64,000 nt of DNA, taken from contig NZ_JADIJQ010000002.1 of the NCBI RefSeq assembly GCF_017355265.1, positions 62,001 to 126,000 on the forward strand, read 5' to 3'. The first letter of the stretch is position 1. Each line of letters begins with the position of its first letter. Positions 33,060 to 42,804 of the stretch are shown piece after piece. The notes beneath the pieces are model-generated. The model did not search any database. It was not told the DNA's origin and was given only the letters and a program-made list of their open reading frames with translations. A program made the position numbers and the translations under genes. Source of the stretch: Tessaracoccus sp. SD287. Lineage in GTDB: Bacteria; Actinomycetota; Actinomycetes; Propionibacteriales; Propionibacteriaceae.

Positions 33060-34841
33060 GTGGCCCCCCAAGGTTTCGCTGACAAGGTCGCTTTCGTCTG
33101 GAGGGTCGCGGACAAGCTTCGCGGAACCTTCAAGCAGCACGAGTACGGCGCGATCATGCTGCCCCTGCTGGTCCTTCGCCGCATGGACGCGGTGCTCGAG
33201 CCCACCAAGGACGCAGTGCTCGCCGCCGCCGCGAACTTCCCCGAGCCCTATAACGAGGGCCATGACATGGTGCTGAAGAAGACGGCGAAGCAGCGGTTCT
33301 ACAACACCTCACCGCTCACCTTCGTCTCGATGCTCAGCGACGACCGCAACCTGGCAGCCCAGCTCTCCGGCTACATCCGCCGCCTCTCCCCCGACGCCTA
33401 TCGGGTGATGGAGGCCTACAACGTGGACGACAAGATCCAGCGGATGGACCGCGCCGGACTCCTCTACCAGGTGCTGTCCGACTTCGCCGACCTTGACCTG
33501 CGTCCGAGCGTGGTCAGCAACGAGGCGATGGGCTACATCTTCGAAGAGCTCCTACGGAAGTTCAACGAAATGAGCAACGAGACCGCGGGGGAGCACTACA
33601 CCCCGCGTGAGGTGATCTCGCTCATGGTCGACCTGCTGCTCACCGGCCACACCAATGCCGAGCTCGCCGCCAACCCCAAACCGGTCCGCACGGTCTACGA
33701 CCCGGCCGCCGGCACCGGCGGCATGTTGATGGGGGCGCTGGAGAAGATCCGCGAACGCAACCCCGAGTCGATCGTCCATGTGTACGGGCAGGAACTCAAC
33801 GACGAGACCTGGGCCATTGCCCAGTCCGACCTGATGATGCAGGACATTTCCCCTGACCAGATGGCGAACGGCAACTCCCTCACCCAGGACGAGTTCCGGC
33901 TGAAGCAGTTCGACTTCATTCTCGCCAATCCGCCCTACGGGGTGGACTGGAAGAGTTACGCGGCACCGATCAAGGACGAGCACCAGAAGCTCGGCTTCTC
34001 CGGCCGGTTCGGAGCCGGCCTGCCCCGGGTCTCTGACGGATCGCTGCTGTTCCTGCAGCACATGTTGTCGAAGATGAAGCCGGACGGCTCCCGCGTGGGC
34101 ATCGTGTTGTCCGGCTCCCCGCTGTTCTCCGGAGCAGCAGGGTCGGGTGAGTCGGAGATCCGCCGCTGGATCCTGGAGAACGACTGGCTCGAAGGCATCG
34201 TGGCCCTGCCGGACCAGATGTTCTACAACACCGGCATCTCCACCTACGTCTGGATCCTCACCAACGACAAGGACGAGGACGCCCACGGTCTGGTGCGGCT
34301 CATCGACGGCCGCGACTCCGGGACGAAGATGCGCAAGTCCCTTGGCGACAAGCGCAAGGAGCTCACTCCCTACGCCATTGCCGAACTGGTACAGATCTAC
34401 GGTGACGCCCTGGGCGAGGACGTAGACGAGAAGCGGGCGCGGGTGCTGCCGCGCGAGGCATTCGGGTTCCAGCGAATCACCGTCGAGCGCCCGCAGACCG
34501 ACGAGGACGGCAACCCGGTGCTGAAGCGGGGCAAGCCGGTGGTGGATGCCTCGCTGCGGGACCAGGAGAACGTGCCGCTGCCAGCGGGCTTCTTCGACCT
34601 GGACGAGTCAGAGCGCGAGCCGGTGTTGGCGGAAACGGCGGAGAAGCACCTCGCCGAGGAGATCCACCCCTACGTGCCGGACGCCTGGATCGACCACGCC
34701 AAGACGAAGGTCGGGGTGGAGATCCCGTTCACCCGGCAGTTCTACGTGTACGAGCCGCCGCGGCCGGTGGAGGAGATCGCTGGGGAGATCAAGGAGCTTG
34801 AGGGGGAGATCCAGGAGTGGATGGCGGGGTTGGGGCTGTGA
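33060..34841 (+). CDS. hsdM: Type I restriction-modification methyltransferase subunit HsdM
   Basis: 593 residues, GTG at 33060 with AAGGAG five bases upstream. An N-terminal helical HsdM_N domain (KVAFVWRVADKLRGTFKQHEYG) leads to an N6-adenine methyltransferase domain with motif I DPAAGTGG (SAM binding) and motif IV ILANPPYG (NPPY catalytic). It methylates the recognition sequence when bound to HsdS and is required for restriction. The C-terminus is long (about 190 residues beyond the core). It overlaps hsdS by four bases if the GTG start is used there. Confidence 0.95.
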   Translation: MAPQGFADKVAFVWRVADKLRGTFKQHEYGAIMLPLLVLRRMDAVLEPTKDAVLAAAANFPEPYNEGHDMVLKKTAKQRFYNTSPLTFVSMLSDDRNLAAQLSGYIRRLSPDAYRVMEAYNVDDKIQRMDRAGLLYQVLSDFADLDLRPSVVSNEAMGYIFEELLRKFNEMSNETAGEHYTPREVISLMVDLLLTGHTNAELAANPKPVRTVYDPAAGTGGMLMGALEKIRERNPESIVHVYGQELNDETWAIAQSDLMMQDISPDQMANGNSLTQDEFRLKQFDFILANPPYGVDWKSYAAPIKDEHQKLGFSGRFGAGLPRVSDGSLLFLQHMLSKMKPDGSRVGIVLSGSPLFSGAAGSGESEIRRWILENDWLEGIVALPDQMFYNTGISTYVWILTNDKDEDAHGLVRLIDGRDSGTKMRKSLGDKRKELTPYAIAELVQIYGDALGEDVDEKRARVLPREAFGFQRITVERPQTDEDGNPVLKRGKPVVDASLRDQENVPLPAGFFDLDESEREPVLAETAEKHLAEEIHPYVPDAWIDHAKTKVGVEIPFTRQFYVYEPPRPVEEIAGEIKELEGEIQEWMAGLGL

Positions 34842-36055
34842 GGACGGTTCCATTGCGCTCGCTGGTGGATGTGAGTCGCCTCACTGTGCAGCCGTCTGAA
34901 ATGGGTGAGTCGGTACTGCATTTCAGCATCCCGGCACTGGATCAGGGTGAGCCCGTATTGGTTCCGTCCGCTGATATCGACTCGCACAAGCTCAGATTGC
35001 AAGGGGGCGAGATTCTGATAAGTCGCCTCAACCCCCGGATTCCTCGCGTCCACATCGTTCCTCGCACCCTGCCTTTCGAATCCGTCGCATCGACCGAGTT
35101 CGTGGCACTCAACCCTCGCCCCGCGGCTGACCCGGATTTCACCCGCTACTTCCTACTGTCGAGTGCTGTGCGAGGTCGGCTCCATAGCGAGGTTCGATCT
35201 GCCACCCGAAGCCACCAACGCGTTGATCCAGATGTGATCCTCCAGCTCCGAGTGCCCAAGTACGGACACAGGGAACAGCGGCGGATCGCGGACTTCCTCG
35301 ACGACCGAGTGGCTCGGATCGACCAGATCATCGCCGCCCGCCGAGACCAGATCCGTGCCATTGACGAGGCGACCCGGTCAGAGCTTTGTGAGGGCAGTCT
35401 GTACTCTAAGGGGCCACGAGTCCAGCTTCGGCGATTGATACAGGGCGAGCGTCTCGGGATCTGGGGGTCAAACCCGGGCGAGGAGGTGAGGGATATATCT
35501 GTCGCTCGGGTAGCCGACTTCAACCGGCACGACTTCACGCTGGGCCCGACCCAGACAATCAGGAGCGCGACGGATGCACAGGTCGACAGCCGACTGCTTC
35601 TCCCCGGCGATGTCCTTCTGGAGCGATCCGGCGGGACGCAGCTTAATCCCGTGGGTTGCCCCGCGTATGTGGTCGCCGTCGAAGGGCCGGTCGTATGCAG
35701 CAACTTCGTCTCGAGACTCCGTCCGAAAGAAGGGGTCGATGGCCGTTATCTCTCTTTGGTCCTAGGAGCGCTGTACGCCACGCGCCAACAGTCGCCCCAT
35801 TCGACACAAACCACGGGAATCATGAATCTGAACACCGGTTCCTACTTCAAGGTCTTGATCCCGCTGCGCAGCCCACAAGAGATGTCTGAACTGGGGCGAC
35901 GTCTGGACCGTGCATTAGCCGCTGCACGTGAGCACCAGGGACAGCTCAACCGCTCCATCGAGCTCCTCACCGAGTACAAGTCCTCCCTGATCACCGCCGC
36001 CGTCACCGGCGAACTCGACGTCGCTACCGCCAGCCGCCGCATCCCCGGAGAATGA
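34838..36055 (+). CDS. hsdS: Type I restriction specificity subunit HsdS
   Basis: 405 residues from the GTG at 34838, giving a GTGA overlap with the hsdM stop; an ATG at 34817 is an alternative. The layout is two target-recognition domains separated and followed by conserved helices: TRD1, then REQRRIADFLDDRVARIDQI as central coiled coil, TRD2, then SPQEMSELGRRLDRALAAA and a final NRSIELLTEYKSSLITAAVTGELDV. It sets the bipartite DNA target. Variable, less GC-rich TRDs are expected and seen. Confidence 0.93.
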   Translation: MRTVPLRSLVDVSRLTVQPSEMGESVLHFSIPALDQGEPVLVPSADIDSHKLRLQGGEILISRLNPRIPRVHIVPRTLPFESVASTEFVALNPRPAADPDFTRYFLLSSAVRGRLHSEVRSATRSHQRVDPDVILQLRVPKYGHREQRRIADFLDDRVARIDQIIAARRDQIRAIDEATRSELCEGSLYSKGPRVQLRRLIQGERLGIWGSNPGEEVRDISVARVADFNRHDFTLGPTQTIRSATDAQVDSRLLLPGDVLLERSGGTQLNPVGCPAYVVAVEGPVVCSNFVSRLRPKEGVDGRYLSLVLGALYATRQQSPHSTQTTGIMNLNTGSYFKVLIPLRSPQEMSELGRRLDRALAAAREHQGQLNRSIELLTEYKSSLITAAVTGELDVATASRRIPGE

Positions 36056-36058
36056 GCC

Positions 36059-39000
36059 ATGAGCGTCCACCTGGAGTCGTCCTTCGAAGCCAACATCGAG
36101 GCACATCTCGTCCAACACGGGTGGCACCAGCTCGCCCCGTCCGGATACGACAAGTCCCTCGGGCTCTTCCCTGACGAGGTGATCACCTACCTCCAGACCT
36201 CCCAGCCCAGGGCCTGGCAGCAACTCGTCACCCGCCACGGCGGCAAGTCCACAGCCCGGCAGAAGTTCCTGACCACCCTCGCCAAGGCCATCACCTCCCG
36301 CGGAACCATCAATGTGCTGCGCGACACCGTCAAGGACTCCGGCGTCACCATCCGGATGTGCTGGTTCAGGCCCGCGAACAACCTGACCCCAGAACTCGAG
36401 GATCGTTACCGGGCGAACCGCTGCGGGGTCGTGCGCCAGCTGCACCACTCCGAGTCCAATCCCGCCGACTCCCTTGACCTGGCCCTGGTCGTCAACGGCA
36501 TCCCGGTCGCAAGCGCGGAGCTGAAGAACCCGCTCACCCACCAGACGGTGGAGCATGCGATGACGCAGTACCGCACCGACCGGAACCCGAACGACCTGAT
36601 CTTCGCCCACCGGACCCTGGTCCACTTCGCGCTGGACCCGCACCAGGTGATGATGACCACCAGTCTCGAGCGTGAGCAGACCCGGTTCCTGCCCTTCAAC
36701 CAGGGCACCGCCGGCCCCGGCCAGCCCGGCCGCGCGGGCAACCCGCAAAACTCGTCTGGCTACCAGACCGATTACCTGTGGCAGCAGGTCTGGCAGCGGG
36801 ACAACTGGCTCGATCTGCTCGCCACCTTCGTCCACGCCCAGGACGGCCGGATCTTGTTCCCCAGGTTCCACCAGTGGCACGCGGTGAAGTCGATCGTCCA
36901 GGCCACCCGCCAGGCTGGCGCCGGGACCGACCGGCTGATCCAGCACTCCGCCGGCTCGGGCAAGTCCAACACCATCGCCTGGACCGCGCACTCCCTGCAG
37001 CGCCTTCACGGCGAAGACGATCGTCCGGTCTTCGACAAGGTCGTCGTGATCACCGACCGCCGCGTGCTCGACCGGCAGCTGCAGGAAACCGTCGCCGGAC
37101 TGGACCACACGCCCGGCACGATCGTCCGTGTGGACCAGCACTCCAGCCAACTCAAAGAGGCACTCGAGGGCAATGCCGCCCGCATCATCATCACGACCCT
37201 GCAGAAGTTCCCCGTGGTGGCCAAGTTCGCCGCAGAGGACGCCGCCGCCGGTGAGGGCAAACAGATCGCCGGCAAGCAGTTCGCGGTGATCGTCGACGAG
37301 GCGCACTCGTCGACCACGGGCAATGCGGTCAAGCAGCTCAAGTCGGTGCTGGGCGGAGCCTCGCTCGAGGAGGCCGAGGCTGCCGAAGCCGCCGCCGAGG
37401 CTGCGGCCGAAACCTCGGACCTCGTGGTCCAGAGCGCTCTGGCGCGTGGCAAGCAGAAGAACCTGTCCTTCTTCGCGTTCACCGCCACTCCGAAGCCGAA
37501 GACGCTGGAGCTGTTCGGTGAGCTGGTCGAGGGAATCCACCGACCGTTCCACACCTACTCGATGCGTCAGGCCATCGACGAGGGTTTCATCCTGGACGTG
37601 CTGGCGAACTACTCGACTTATGGGACCTACTACAAGCTGGCCAACGCCTCGCCGGTGAATGATCCGGAGATGGATCAGGGCAAGGCCCGCGCTGCGTTGG
37701 CCAGGTTCGTGTCGCTGCATCCGTACCAGTTGGAGCAGAAGGCCGAGGTGATCGTCGAGCACTTCCGGCAGAAGACCGCCCTCAAGATCGACGGCCGCGC
37801 CAAGGCCATGGTCGTCACCCGGTCCCGGCTGCATGCGGTGCGGACCAAGCAGGCGCTGGACGCCTACATCACGCGCAAGGGCTACGACAGCGGTGCGGAC
37901 GCTATGCGGACGTTGGTGGCCTTCTCCGGTGCGGTGACCGACCCGGAGGTGCCGCAGGTGGCGTGGACCGAGGCCGGGATCAACGGCTTCACCGAGACCC
38001 AGTTGCCGAAGCGGTTCCGCGACGACGACTACCAGGTGCTGGTCGTGGCGGAGAAATACCAGACCGGCTTCGACGAGCCGCTGCTGCACACGATGTACGT
38101 GGACAAGAAGCTCGCCGGGGTGAAGGCCGTGCAGACGCTCTCTCGGCTGAACCGGGTACATCCCGGTAAGGAGGACACCTTCATCCTCGATTTCGCGAAC
38201 ACCGCCGATGAGATCAGGGAAGCCTTCGAGCCGTTCTACGAGCAGACGATGGCCACCCCGACCGAGCCGAACATCCTGTACACGATGCACCACGCGCTGA
38301 TGTCAGCCGGCGTGCTGTCGCGGCAGGAGATGCAGGCCTGCGTGACGGCGTTGTTGTCGCAGGACCCGGCCCAGCAGTCGCAGGTGTACGCGAACGTCAC
38401 CCCAGCGGTCGGACGGTTCGTCCTGATCGAAGACGAGGATGAACAGGCGGACTTCCGGTCAAGGTTGAACCACTTCTGCCGTGCGTACGCGTTCGTCGCG
38501 CAGGTAATGCCGTGGACCGACCCCGAGTTGGAGGAACTGTTCCTCTACGGACGAGTGTTGCTCACGGAGTTGCCTGCGGACAGTGACGACCCGCTGCCCC
38601 AGTTGAGCAAGTCGGTGCAGCTCACGCACCTGCGGATTGCGGTCACGTCGGACTCATCGATCACGCTGGACGGTTCGGACGAGCCGGGTGAGGCACTGCC
38701 CGGGATGGGTGAGGGGCATCAGGCAGAGCCGGTGCTCGACAAGCTGTCGGCGATGATCGCGGCTTTGAACGACAAGTTCGGGGCCGACCTTGGCGAGGCG
38801 GACAAGGTCTGGTTCGACCAGCAGCGGCTCTCGGTCATGGAGGATGTCGAGCTGAAGCTGGTTGCGATGCACAACGATCGCAGCCAGTACGAGCTGATGC
38901 TCAAGGACAGGCTCAAGCAGAAGATCGTGGACCGGCACGACCAGAACCAGGTGCTGTTCAACCTGTTCTTCGAGAAGCCGGAAGTTCAAGACTGGGTGCT

Positions 39001-39061
39001 CGGGTTCCTGTCGTCGACGTATGAGGAGTTCCGGAGCGCGAGCGGGAGCGAGACCGCCTGA
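36059..39061 (+). CDS. hsdR: Type I restriction endonuclease subunit HsdR
   Basis: 1000 residues, ATG at 36059, three bases after hsdS. The N-terminal nuclease domain has the LDLALVVNGIPVASAELKNP core with the ExK (ELK) residues and a preceding Asp. The SF2 translocase motor follows: HSAGSGKSNTIAW (Walker A), VIVDEAHSS (DEAH), AFTATPKPKT (motif III), and VLVVAEKYQTGFDEP with LSRLNRVHPGK (motifs V and VI). HsdR pumps unmodified DNA and cuts at a distance. It completes a hsdMSR operon with minimal gaps. Confidence 0.96.
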   Translation: MSVHLESSFEANIEAHLVQHGWHQLAPSGYDKSLGLFPDEVITYLQTSQPRAWQQLVTRHGGKSTARQKFLTTLAKAITSRGTINVLRDTVKDSGVTIRMCWFRPANNLTPELEDRYRANRCGVVRQLHHSESNPADSLDLALVVNGIPVASAELKNPLTHQTVEHAMTQYRTDRNPNDLIFAHRTLVHFALDPHQVMMTTSLEREQTRFLPFNQGTAGPGQPGRAGNPQNSSGYQTDYLWQQVWQRDNWLDLLATFVHAQDGRILFPRFHQWHAVKSIVQATRQAGAGTDRLIQHSAGSGKSNTIAWTAHSLQRLHGEDDRPVFDKVVVITDRRVLDRQLQETVAGLDHTPGTIVRVDQHSSQLKEALEGNAARIIITTLQKFPVVAKFAAEDAAAGEGKQIAGKQFAVIVDEAHSSTTGNAVKQLKSVLGGASLEEAEAAEAAAEAAAETSDLVVQSALARGKQKNLSFFAFTATPKPKTLELFGELVEGIHRPFHTYSMRQAIDEGFILDVLANYSTYGTYYKLANASPVNDPEMDQGKARAALARFVSLHPYQLEQKAEVIVEHFRQKTALKIDGRAKAMVVTRSRLHAVRTKQALDAYITRKGYDSGADAMRTLVAFSGAVTDPEVPQVAWTEAGINGFTETQLPKRFRDDDYQVLVVAEKYQTGFDEPLLHTMYVDKKLAGVKAVQTLSRLNRVHPGKEDTFILDFANTADEIREAFEPFYEQTMATPTEPNILYTMHHALMSAGVLSRQEMQACVTALLSQDPAQQSQVYANVTPAVGRFVLIEDEDEQADFRSRLNHFCRAYAFVAQVMPWTDPELEELFLYGRVLLTELPADSDDPLPQLSKSVQLTHLRIAVTSDSSITLDGSDEPGEALPGMGEGHQAEPVLDKLSAMIAALNDKFGADLGEADKVWFDQQRLSVMEDVELKLVAMHNDRSQYELMLKDRLKQKIVDRHDQNQVLFNLFFEKPEVQDWVLGFLSSTYEEFRSASGSETA

Positions 39062-39175
39062 ACCAAGCAACCTCCACTTTGCCCGAGGGCTCCTGGTTTC
39101 CTGCAGAAGCGCTATTGAGCCCGACTTCGTCCGCTCTTGGCTGCTGGTGATAGTGCCGCTCGCTAAGATCAGGGG

Positions 39176-40876
39176 ATGCAGCTTGACGCCCTCCGAATCA
39201 AGAACTTCCGCAACCTTCGGGACGTCAATGTCCAGCTCGCTGCGGCGCCCGTGGTCGTCGGCGAGAACGGCAGCGGCAAAAGCAATCTGGTGCACGCGCT
39301 TCGACTCGTTCTGGACCCAGCTCTCTCGTTTCAGCAGCGGACGCTCACGGCTGACGATTTTTGGGACGGTATAGGCGCGGACCCAATGCATCAGGGTGCA
39401 GAAATCTCTATCTCCGTGGACCTAGTTGATTTCGCGGACGAACCAGGCTTGCTCGCCACCCTCGCGGGGGCGGTCATCACGGGAGACCCCTCACGCGCGC
39501 GGCTCACGTACTTGTTCCGACCACGGGAGGGACATGAGGCGGCGGATCCGCCGCTCTACGAGTGGCTCATTCACGGGGGCGAGGACCCTGACCAAGTGGT
39601 CGGTGGAGATCTCAGGACCTACGTGCACCTTGCGCACATGCAGGCCCTTCGCGACGCCGAGGCCGACCTCGCCTCTTGGAGACGTTCTCCACTGCGCCCG
39701 ATTCTCGACGAGATCGGCCGTAGCGTGCCGGCCGAACAGATAGCGACAGTGCGCGCGGCTCTGAACGAAGCTCGCGATGCCATCAACGAGCTTGAAGCGG
39801 TAAGAACCGCTGCCACGATGATCGCGGCCCGATCGCGCGAGTTGGTTGGAGATGAGAACGCGCTGGACCCCACGTTGGGGGTGGCCCCGACCGATCCGGC
39901 TCGAGCACTCAGGAACCTGCGGCTTCTGCTAGATGGGTCGTCGCAGCGGGATCTGGAGATGTCCAGTCTTGGCACTCTGAACGTGCTGTACCTCGCCCTC
40001 CTTCAGGCTGAGCTGGGTCGTCGGCTCAAGAATGCGGAGATCGAGTACGCGCTTATTACTATCGAGGAACCGGAGGCCCACCTTCATCCCCATCTCCAAC
40101 GGCGCATGTTCAGTGGTCTCCAGTCACGCCGGGACTCGAGATCGAGCACCTTCGTCACGACTCATAGTCCACACATCGTCTCCGTGACAGACCCGAAAAA
40201 TCTCCTGAGGATGCGCGCGACGCCAGGGGGCGCGGATGTGAGGTCCGCACGGACGGCGGATCTATTGCCGAACGAGTGGGAAGACCTTCAGCGCTATCTC
40301 GACGCCACGCGATCGGAACTCGCCTTCGCCAAATCAGTGATTCTGGTTGAGGGCTTTGCCGAGCAAGTCCTGCTCCAGCGAATGAGCACAAGTCGCGACT
40401 TCGATGAGGTAGGGCTCACTGTGTGCGCCATTCATGGCACGCACTTCCTTCCCTATGTAAAGTTTGTAAGGGCTCTCGGCATCCCATACGCAGTCATCAC
40501 CGACGGTGATCCGAACCTCCCGGACGGGCGAACTGGCGCCGACAGGGTAGCCCGGCTGTGCGCTAGTTTGAACATTGACGAGTCGAGTGCTGAAGCGGAG
40601 GGCATCTTCCTAGGCGACGTGACCCTGGAGGTAGACCTCTACAAGCACTCGAAGGGTAACCAGCGCTTAATGATCGATGCGCTAAAGTCAATGATTCCTG
40701 GTCCGTCGGCCGCCACCGTCGAGCATGCGTGGTCGAATGACAGCATCGACGCCGACGACGTGCTCAGAAGGATCCGCAGGAAGAAGGGCCTATTTGCGCA
40801 GCGGTTAGCCAGCATGGAAGACCTCCTTACTGCGCCCGATTACGTCCAAAAAGCCTTCGATCACCTTCGCTCATGA
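39176..40876 (+). CDS. gajA: GajA-type OLD-family ATPase/Toprim nuclease (Gabija)
   Basis: 566 residues, ATG at 39176. The N-terminal ABC-type ATPase starts RIKNFRNLRDV and has Walker A GENGSGKS at residues 29-36; the signature and Walker B lie around MSSLGTLNVLYLALLQAEL and LITIEEPEAHLHPHLQ, followed by TTHSPHIVSV. The C-terminal Toprim part shows SVILVEGFAEQVLLQR (catalytic Glu) and AVITDGDPN (metal-binding acidic pair). The combination with the overlapping UvrD-like gene is the Gabija layout (GajA, about 580 residues in Bacillus). GajA nicks DNA when nucleotides are depleted during phage infection. Class 2 OLD is the wider family. Confidence 0.85.
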   Translation: MQLDALRIKNFRNLRDVNVQLAAAPVVVGENGSGKSNLVHALRLVLDPALSFQQRTLTADDFWDGIGADPMHQGAEISISVDLVDFADEPGLLATLAGAVITGDPSRARLTYLFRPREGHEAADPPLYEWLIHGGEDPDQVVGGDLRTYVHLAHMQALRDAEADLASWRRSPLRPILDEIGRSVPAEQIATVRAALNEARDAINELEAVRTAATMIAARSRELVGDENALDPTLGVAPTDPARALRNLRLLLDGSSQRDLEMSSLGTLNVLYLALLQAELGRRLKNAEIEYALITIEEPEAHLHPHLQRRMFSGLQSRRDSRSSTFVTTHSPHIVSVTDPKNLLRMRATPGGADVRSARTADLLPNEWEDLQRYLDATRSELAFAKSVILVEGFAEQVLLQRMSTSRDFDEVGLTVCAIHGTHFLPYVKFVRALGIPYAVITDGDPNLPDGRTGADRVARLCASLNIDESSAEAEGIFLGDVTLEVDLYKHSKGNQRLMIDALKSMIPGPSAATVEHAWSNDSIDADDVLRRIRRKKGLFAQRLASMEDLLTAPDYVQKAFDHLRS

Positions 40877-42612
40877 GCCGACTAGCGGAAGCAATCACTG
40901 AGCTGCGCACGAACCCGGAGCAGTGGGTCGCGTTCACTGCCGTCGGCAATATTGTGGTACTTGCGCCACCTGGAAGTGGCAAGACACAGTTGCTCACGGC
41001 TCGGGCTGCTTCGGATCTACGCGAGCAACTCGTAGGACCGCGTGGAGCAGCATGCATCACCATGACAAACGAGGCAGCATGGGAAATGCGACGTCGACTT
41101 GACGCGTTCGGGGTTCAGCGTCGTCCGAACCTTTTTGTGGGAACTGTGCACTCATTTGCGCTCAGAAGAATCGTCCTCCCATTCGCTAAAGCGGCCGGTG
41201 AGGAGCTGCTCGCGGAGAGCAGCCTCGTTTCAGACGCGGAGGCGGAAGAGCTTCTGAGGGACATCTACCTCGGCCGGTCATTCCGCAACGAAGACTTCGC
41301 GAACATAAGAACGAACGTAATGCGCGTCAGGCAACGAATGGACTTCTCTGGCGATCTCCAGTTCGGGGGTTCACGTATTGCTGACTTGGCCCAAGAATTC
41401 TCCGCGGAGTTGCGCACGCGGCGTCAATACGATTTTGTCGAGCTGATTTCTTGGGCGGTGTATCTCGTCGAGGAGCACCCATGGATCCGCCAGACTCTGT
41501 CCGCGTGTTTCCCTCGGATTTACGTCGACGAATACCAAGATCTTGCACCGGGTCTTGATCGAATCGTACGCGCGCTCACGGTTGGCTCAACTGGGTCTGG
41601 CTCCAACCTGTTCGCCGTTGGGGACCCAGACCAGTCGATCTACGCGTTCTCAGGTGCTCACCCGGAGTTGCTTCGTTCGCTATCTGGGGACCCACGCACT
41701 GTGAGCGTGCGACTCCGGCGTAACTACAGGAGTGGACAGAATGTCATTGACTCTGGCATCCGCGTCCTTGGTGAGCATCGCGATGTCACTGGCCAGAGCG
41801 CGGGGGGATCCCTTAAGATCCACGGGGCCACCGGAGGCGTTCCGGGACAATCTGAGCTATGCGTCAAGCTGGTAAAGACCGCACTGGGCAGGGGTGTGGC
41901 TCCGGAGGAAATCGCGGTTCTGACGTCATGGAAGTCCGACCGTGAGGAGATCACAGGCGCGCTTCGTAGTGCGGGTGTCTTGTGTTTCTCCCGCGCGCAA
42001 CTTGATTGGCATTCGACGCCTGGGACCGTGTTGGTCGAGCGACTGGCCGCCTGGGCCTTGCGCGGCGAGTCGATGACGCTCAGCCTCTCAGTCCTTCTCG
42101 ACAGACTGCCTGCCATCACGGGGGGGCCAGTCAGCCATAAGGCGAAGGTGGAAGTTGTGCGCCTGCTCTTCGACTCGGATGAGACGACTCGCATCACCGA
42201 CTTCTTGGAGCGCTTAAGTGTGGCACTGGCGGAGGATCGGGGCGTAAGGGCGACGCGGGATGATGGATTCGCCAGCATGCGTTCTGCCTACTCAGAGACA
42301 GGGCCGTTATCGAACCATATGCTGAGCAATCTTGCACTACTCGCGCACGCGCCTGATCATGTGATGGTGGCCACCATCCACGCGTCGAAGGGATTGGAGT
42401 TCGACTACGTCATCGTGGCCGGAGTAGACGAGCAGGTAATGCCGGGGTGGAACGCCGACGAGTCTGAGTGGGAAGAGGCGCGGAGGTTGCTCTACGTCGC
42501 AATCACTCGTGCGCGACGAGGCGTGGACATTGTCTACACGGACACACGCTGGAGCAAACGGAAGCAGAAGTCGTACAACGTGAAACGCAGCCCGCTACTG
42601 GAGTATTTATAG
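40873..42612 (+). CDS. gajB: GajB-type UvrD-like helicase (Gabija)
   Basis: 579 residues, ATG at 40873 overlapping the gajA stop (ATGA). It is a complete SF1A helicase/ATPase: Walker A VLAPPGSGKTQLL, FVGTVHSFALRR (motif Ia-c), IYVDEYQDLAPG (Walker B), GDPDQSIYAFSGA (motif III), LRRNYRSGQNVIDSG (motif IV), TIHASKGLEFDYVIVAG (motif V) and RRLLYVAITRAR (motif VI). Known GajB is about 494 residues, so this one is somewhat larger. It acts with GajA in antiphage defence. Codon use is less GC-rich than in flanking genes. It is the last gene of the island. Confidence 0.85.
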   Translation: MSRLAEAITELRTNPEQWVAFTAVGNIVVLAPPGSGKTQLLTARAASDLREQLVGPRGAACITMTNEAAWEMRRRLDAFGVQRRPNLFVGTVHSFALRRIVLPFAKAAGEELLAESSLVSDAEAEELLRDIYLGRSFRNEDFANIRTNVMRVRQRMDFSGDLQFGGSRIADLAQEFSAELRTRRQYDFVELISWAVYLVEEHPWIRQTLSACFPRIYVDEYQDLAPGLDRIVRALTVGSTGSGSNLFAVGDPDQSIYAFSGAHPELLRSLSGDPRTVSVRLRRNYRSGQNVIDSGIRVLGEHRDVTGQSAGGSLKIHGATGGVPGQSELCVKLVKTALGRGVAPEEIAVLTSWKSDREEITGALRSAGVLCFSRAQLDWHSTPGTVLVERLAAWALRGESMTLSLSVLLDRLPAITGGPVSHKAKVEVVRLLFDSDETTRITDFLERLSVALAEDRGVRATRDDGFASMRSAYSETGPLSNHMLSNLALLAHAPDHVMVATIHASKGLEFDYVIVAGVDEQVMPGWNADESEWEEARRLLYVAITRARRGVDIVYTDTRWSKRKQKSYNVKRSPLLEYL

Positions 42613-42804
42613 ATCGCCTGCGGCGGACTACCAGCTTCTCCAAGGTCCGCGCGACGGGGCCCAGACCGGAACACCATCAACTGTCATGGACACGCCTTCG
42701 GCACGCACCATCATCAGCCCTGCTTTAGCCGCGCACGTCGCAGCGCCGCTGAGTTCGACCGCACGGACCTCGTAAAGCTACCACTGCCGATTGCTCACGG
42801 CAGC

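Larger units (their letters stand above)
31798..42612. other. Defence island
   Basis: A compact block containing an HTH-nuclease pair, type I restriction hsdMSR and a Gabija-type gajA-gajB pair, bounded on the left by a truncated DinB-like gene and on the right by a non-coding 192-base stretch (42613-42804) before the OpuC genes. gajAB and hsdS are visibly less GC-rich than the flanks and use more A/T-ending codons, a sign of horizontal transfer. No integrase, transposase or attachment repeat was found, so the mode of entry is unknown. Confidence 0.75.

Noticed and set aside
35915-38293. 792-residue open frame antisense to hsdR
   Set aside because: Shadow of the hsdS-hsdR genes with no protein-like features.
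31798-42804. Integrative element with integrase and attachment sites
   Set aside because: No integrase, transposase or flanking direct repeat was found; only the composition change and the truncated DinB-like gene mark the borders.
42613-42804. Possible gene remnant after gajB
   Set aside because: No frame with protein-like sequence or ribosome site; treated as non-coding island edge.
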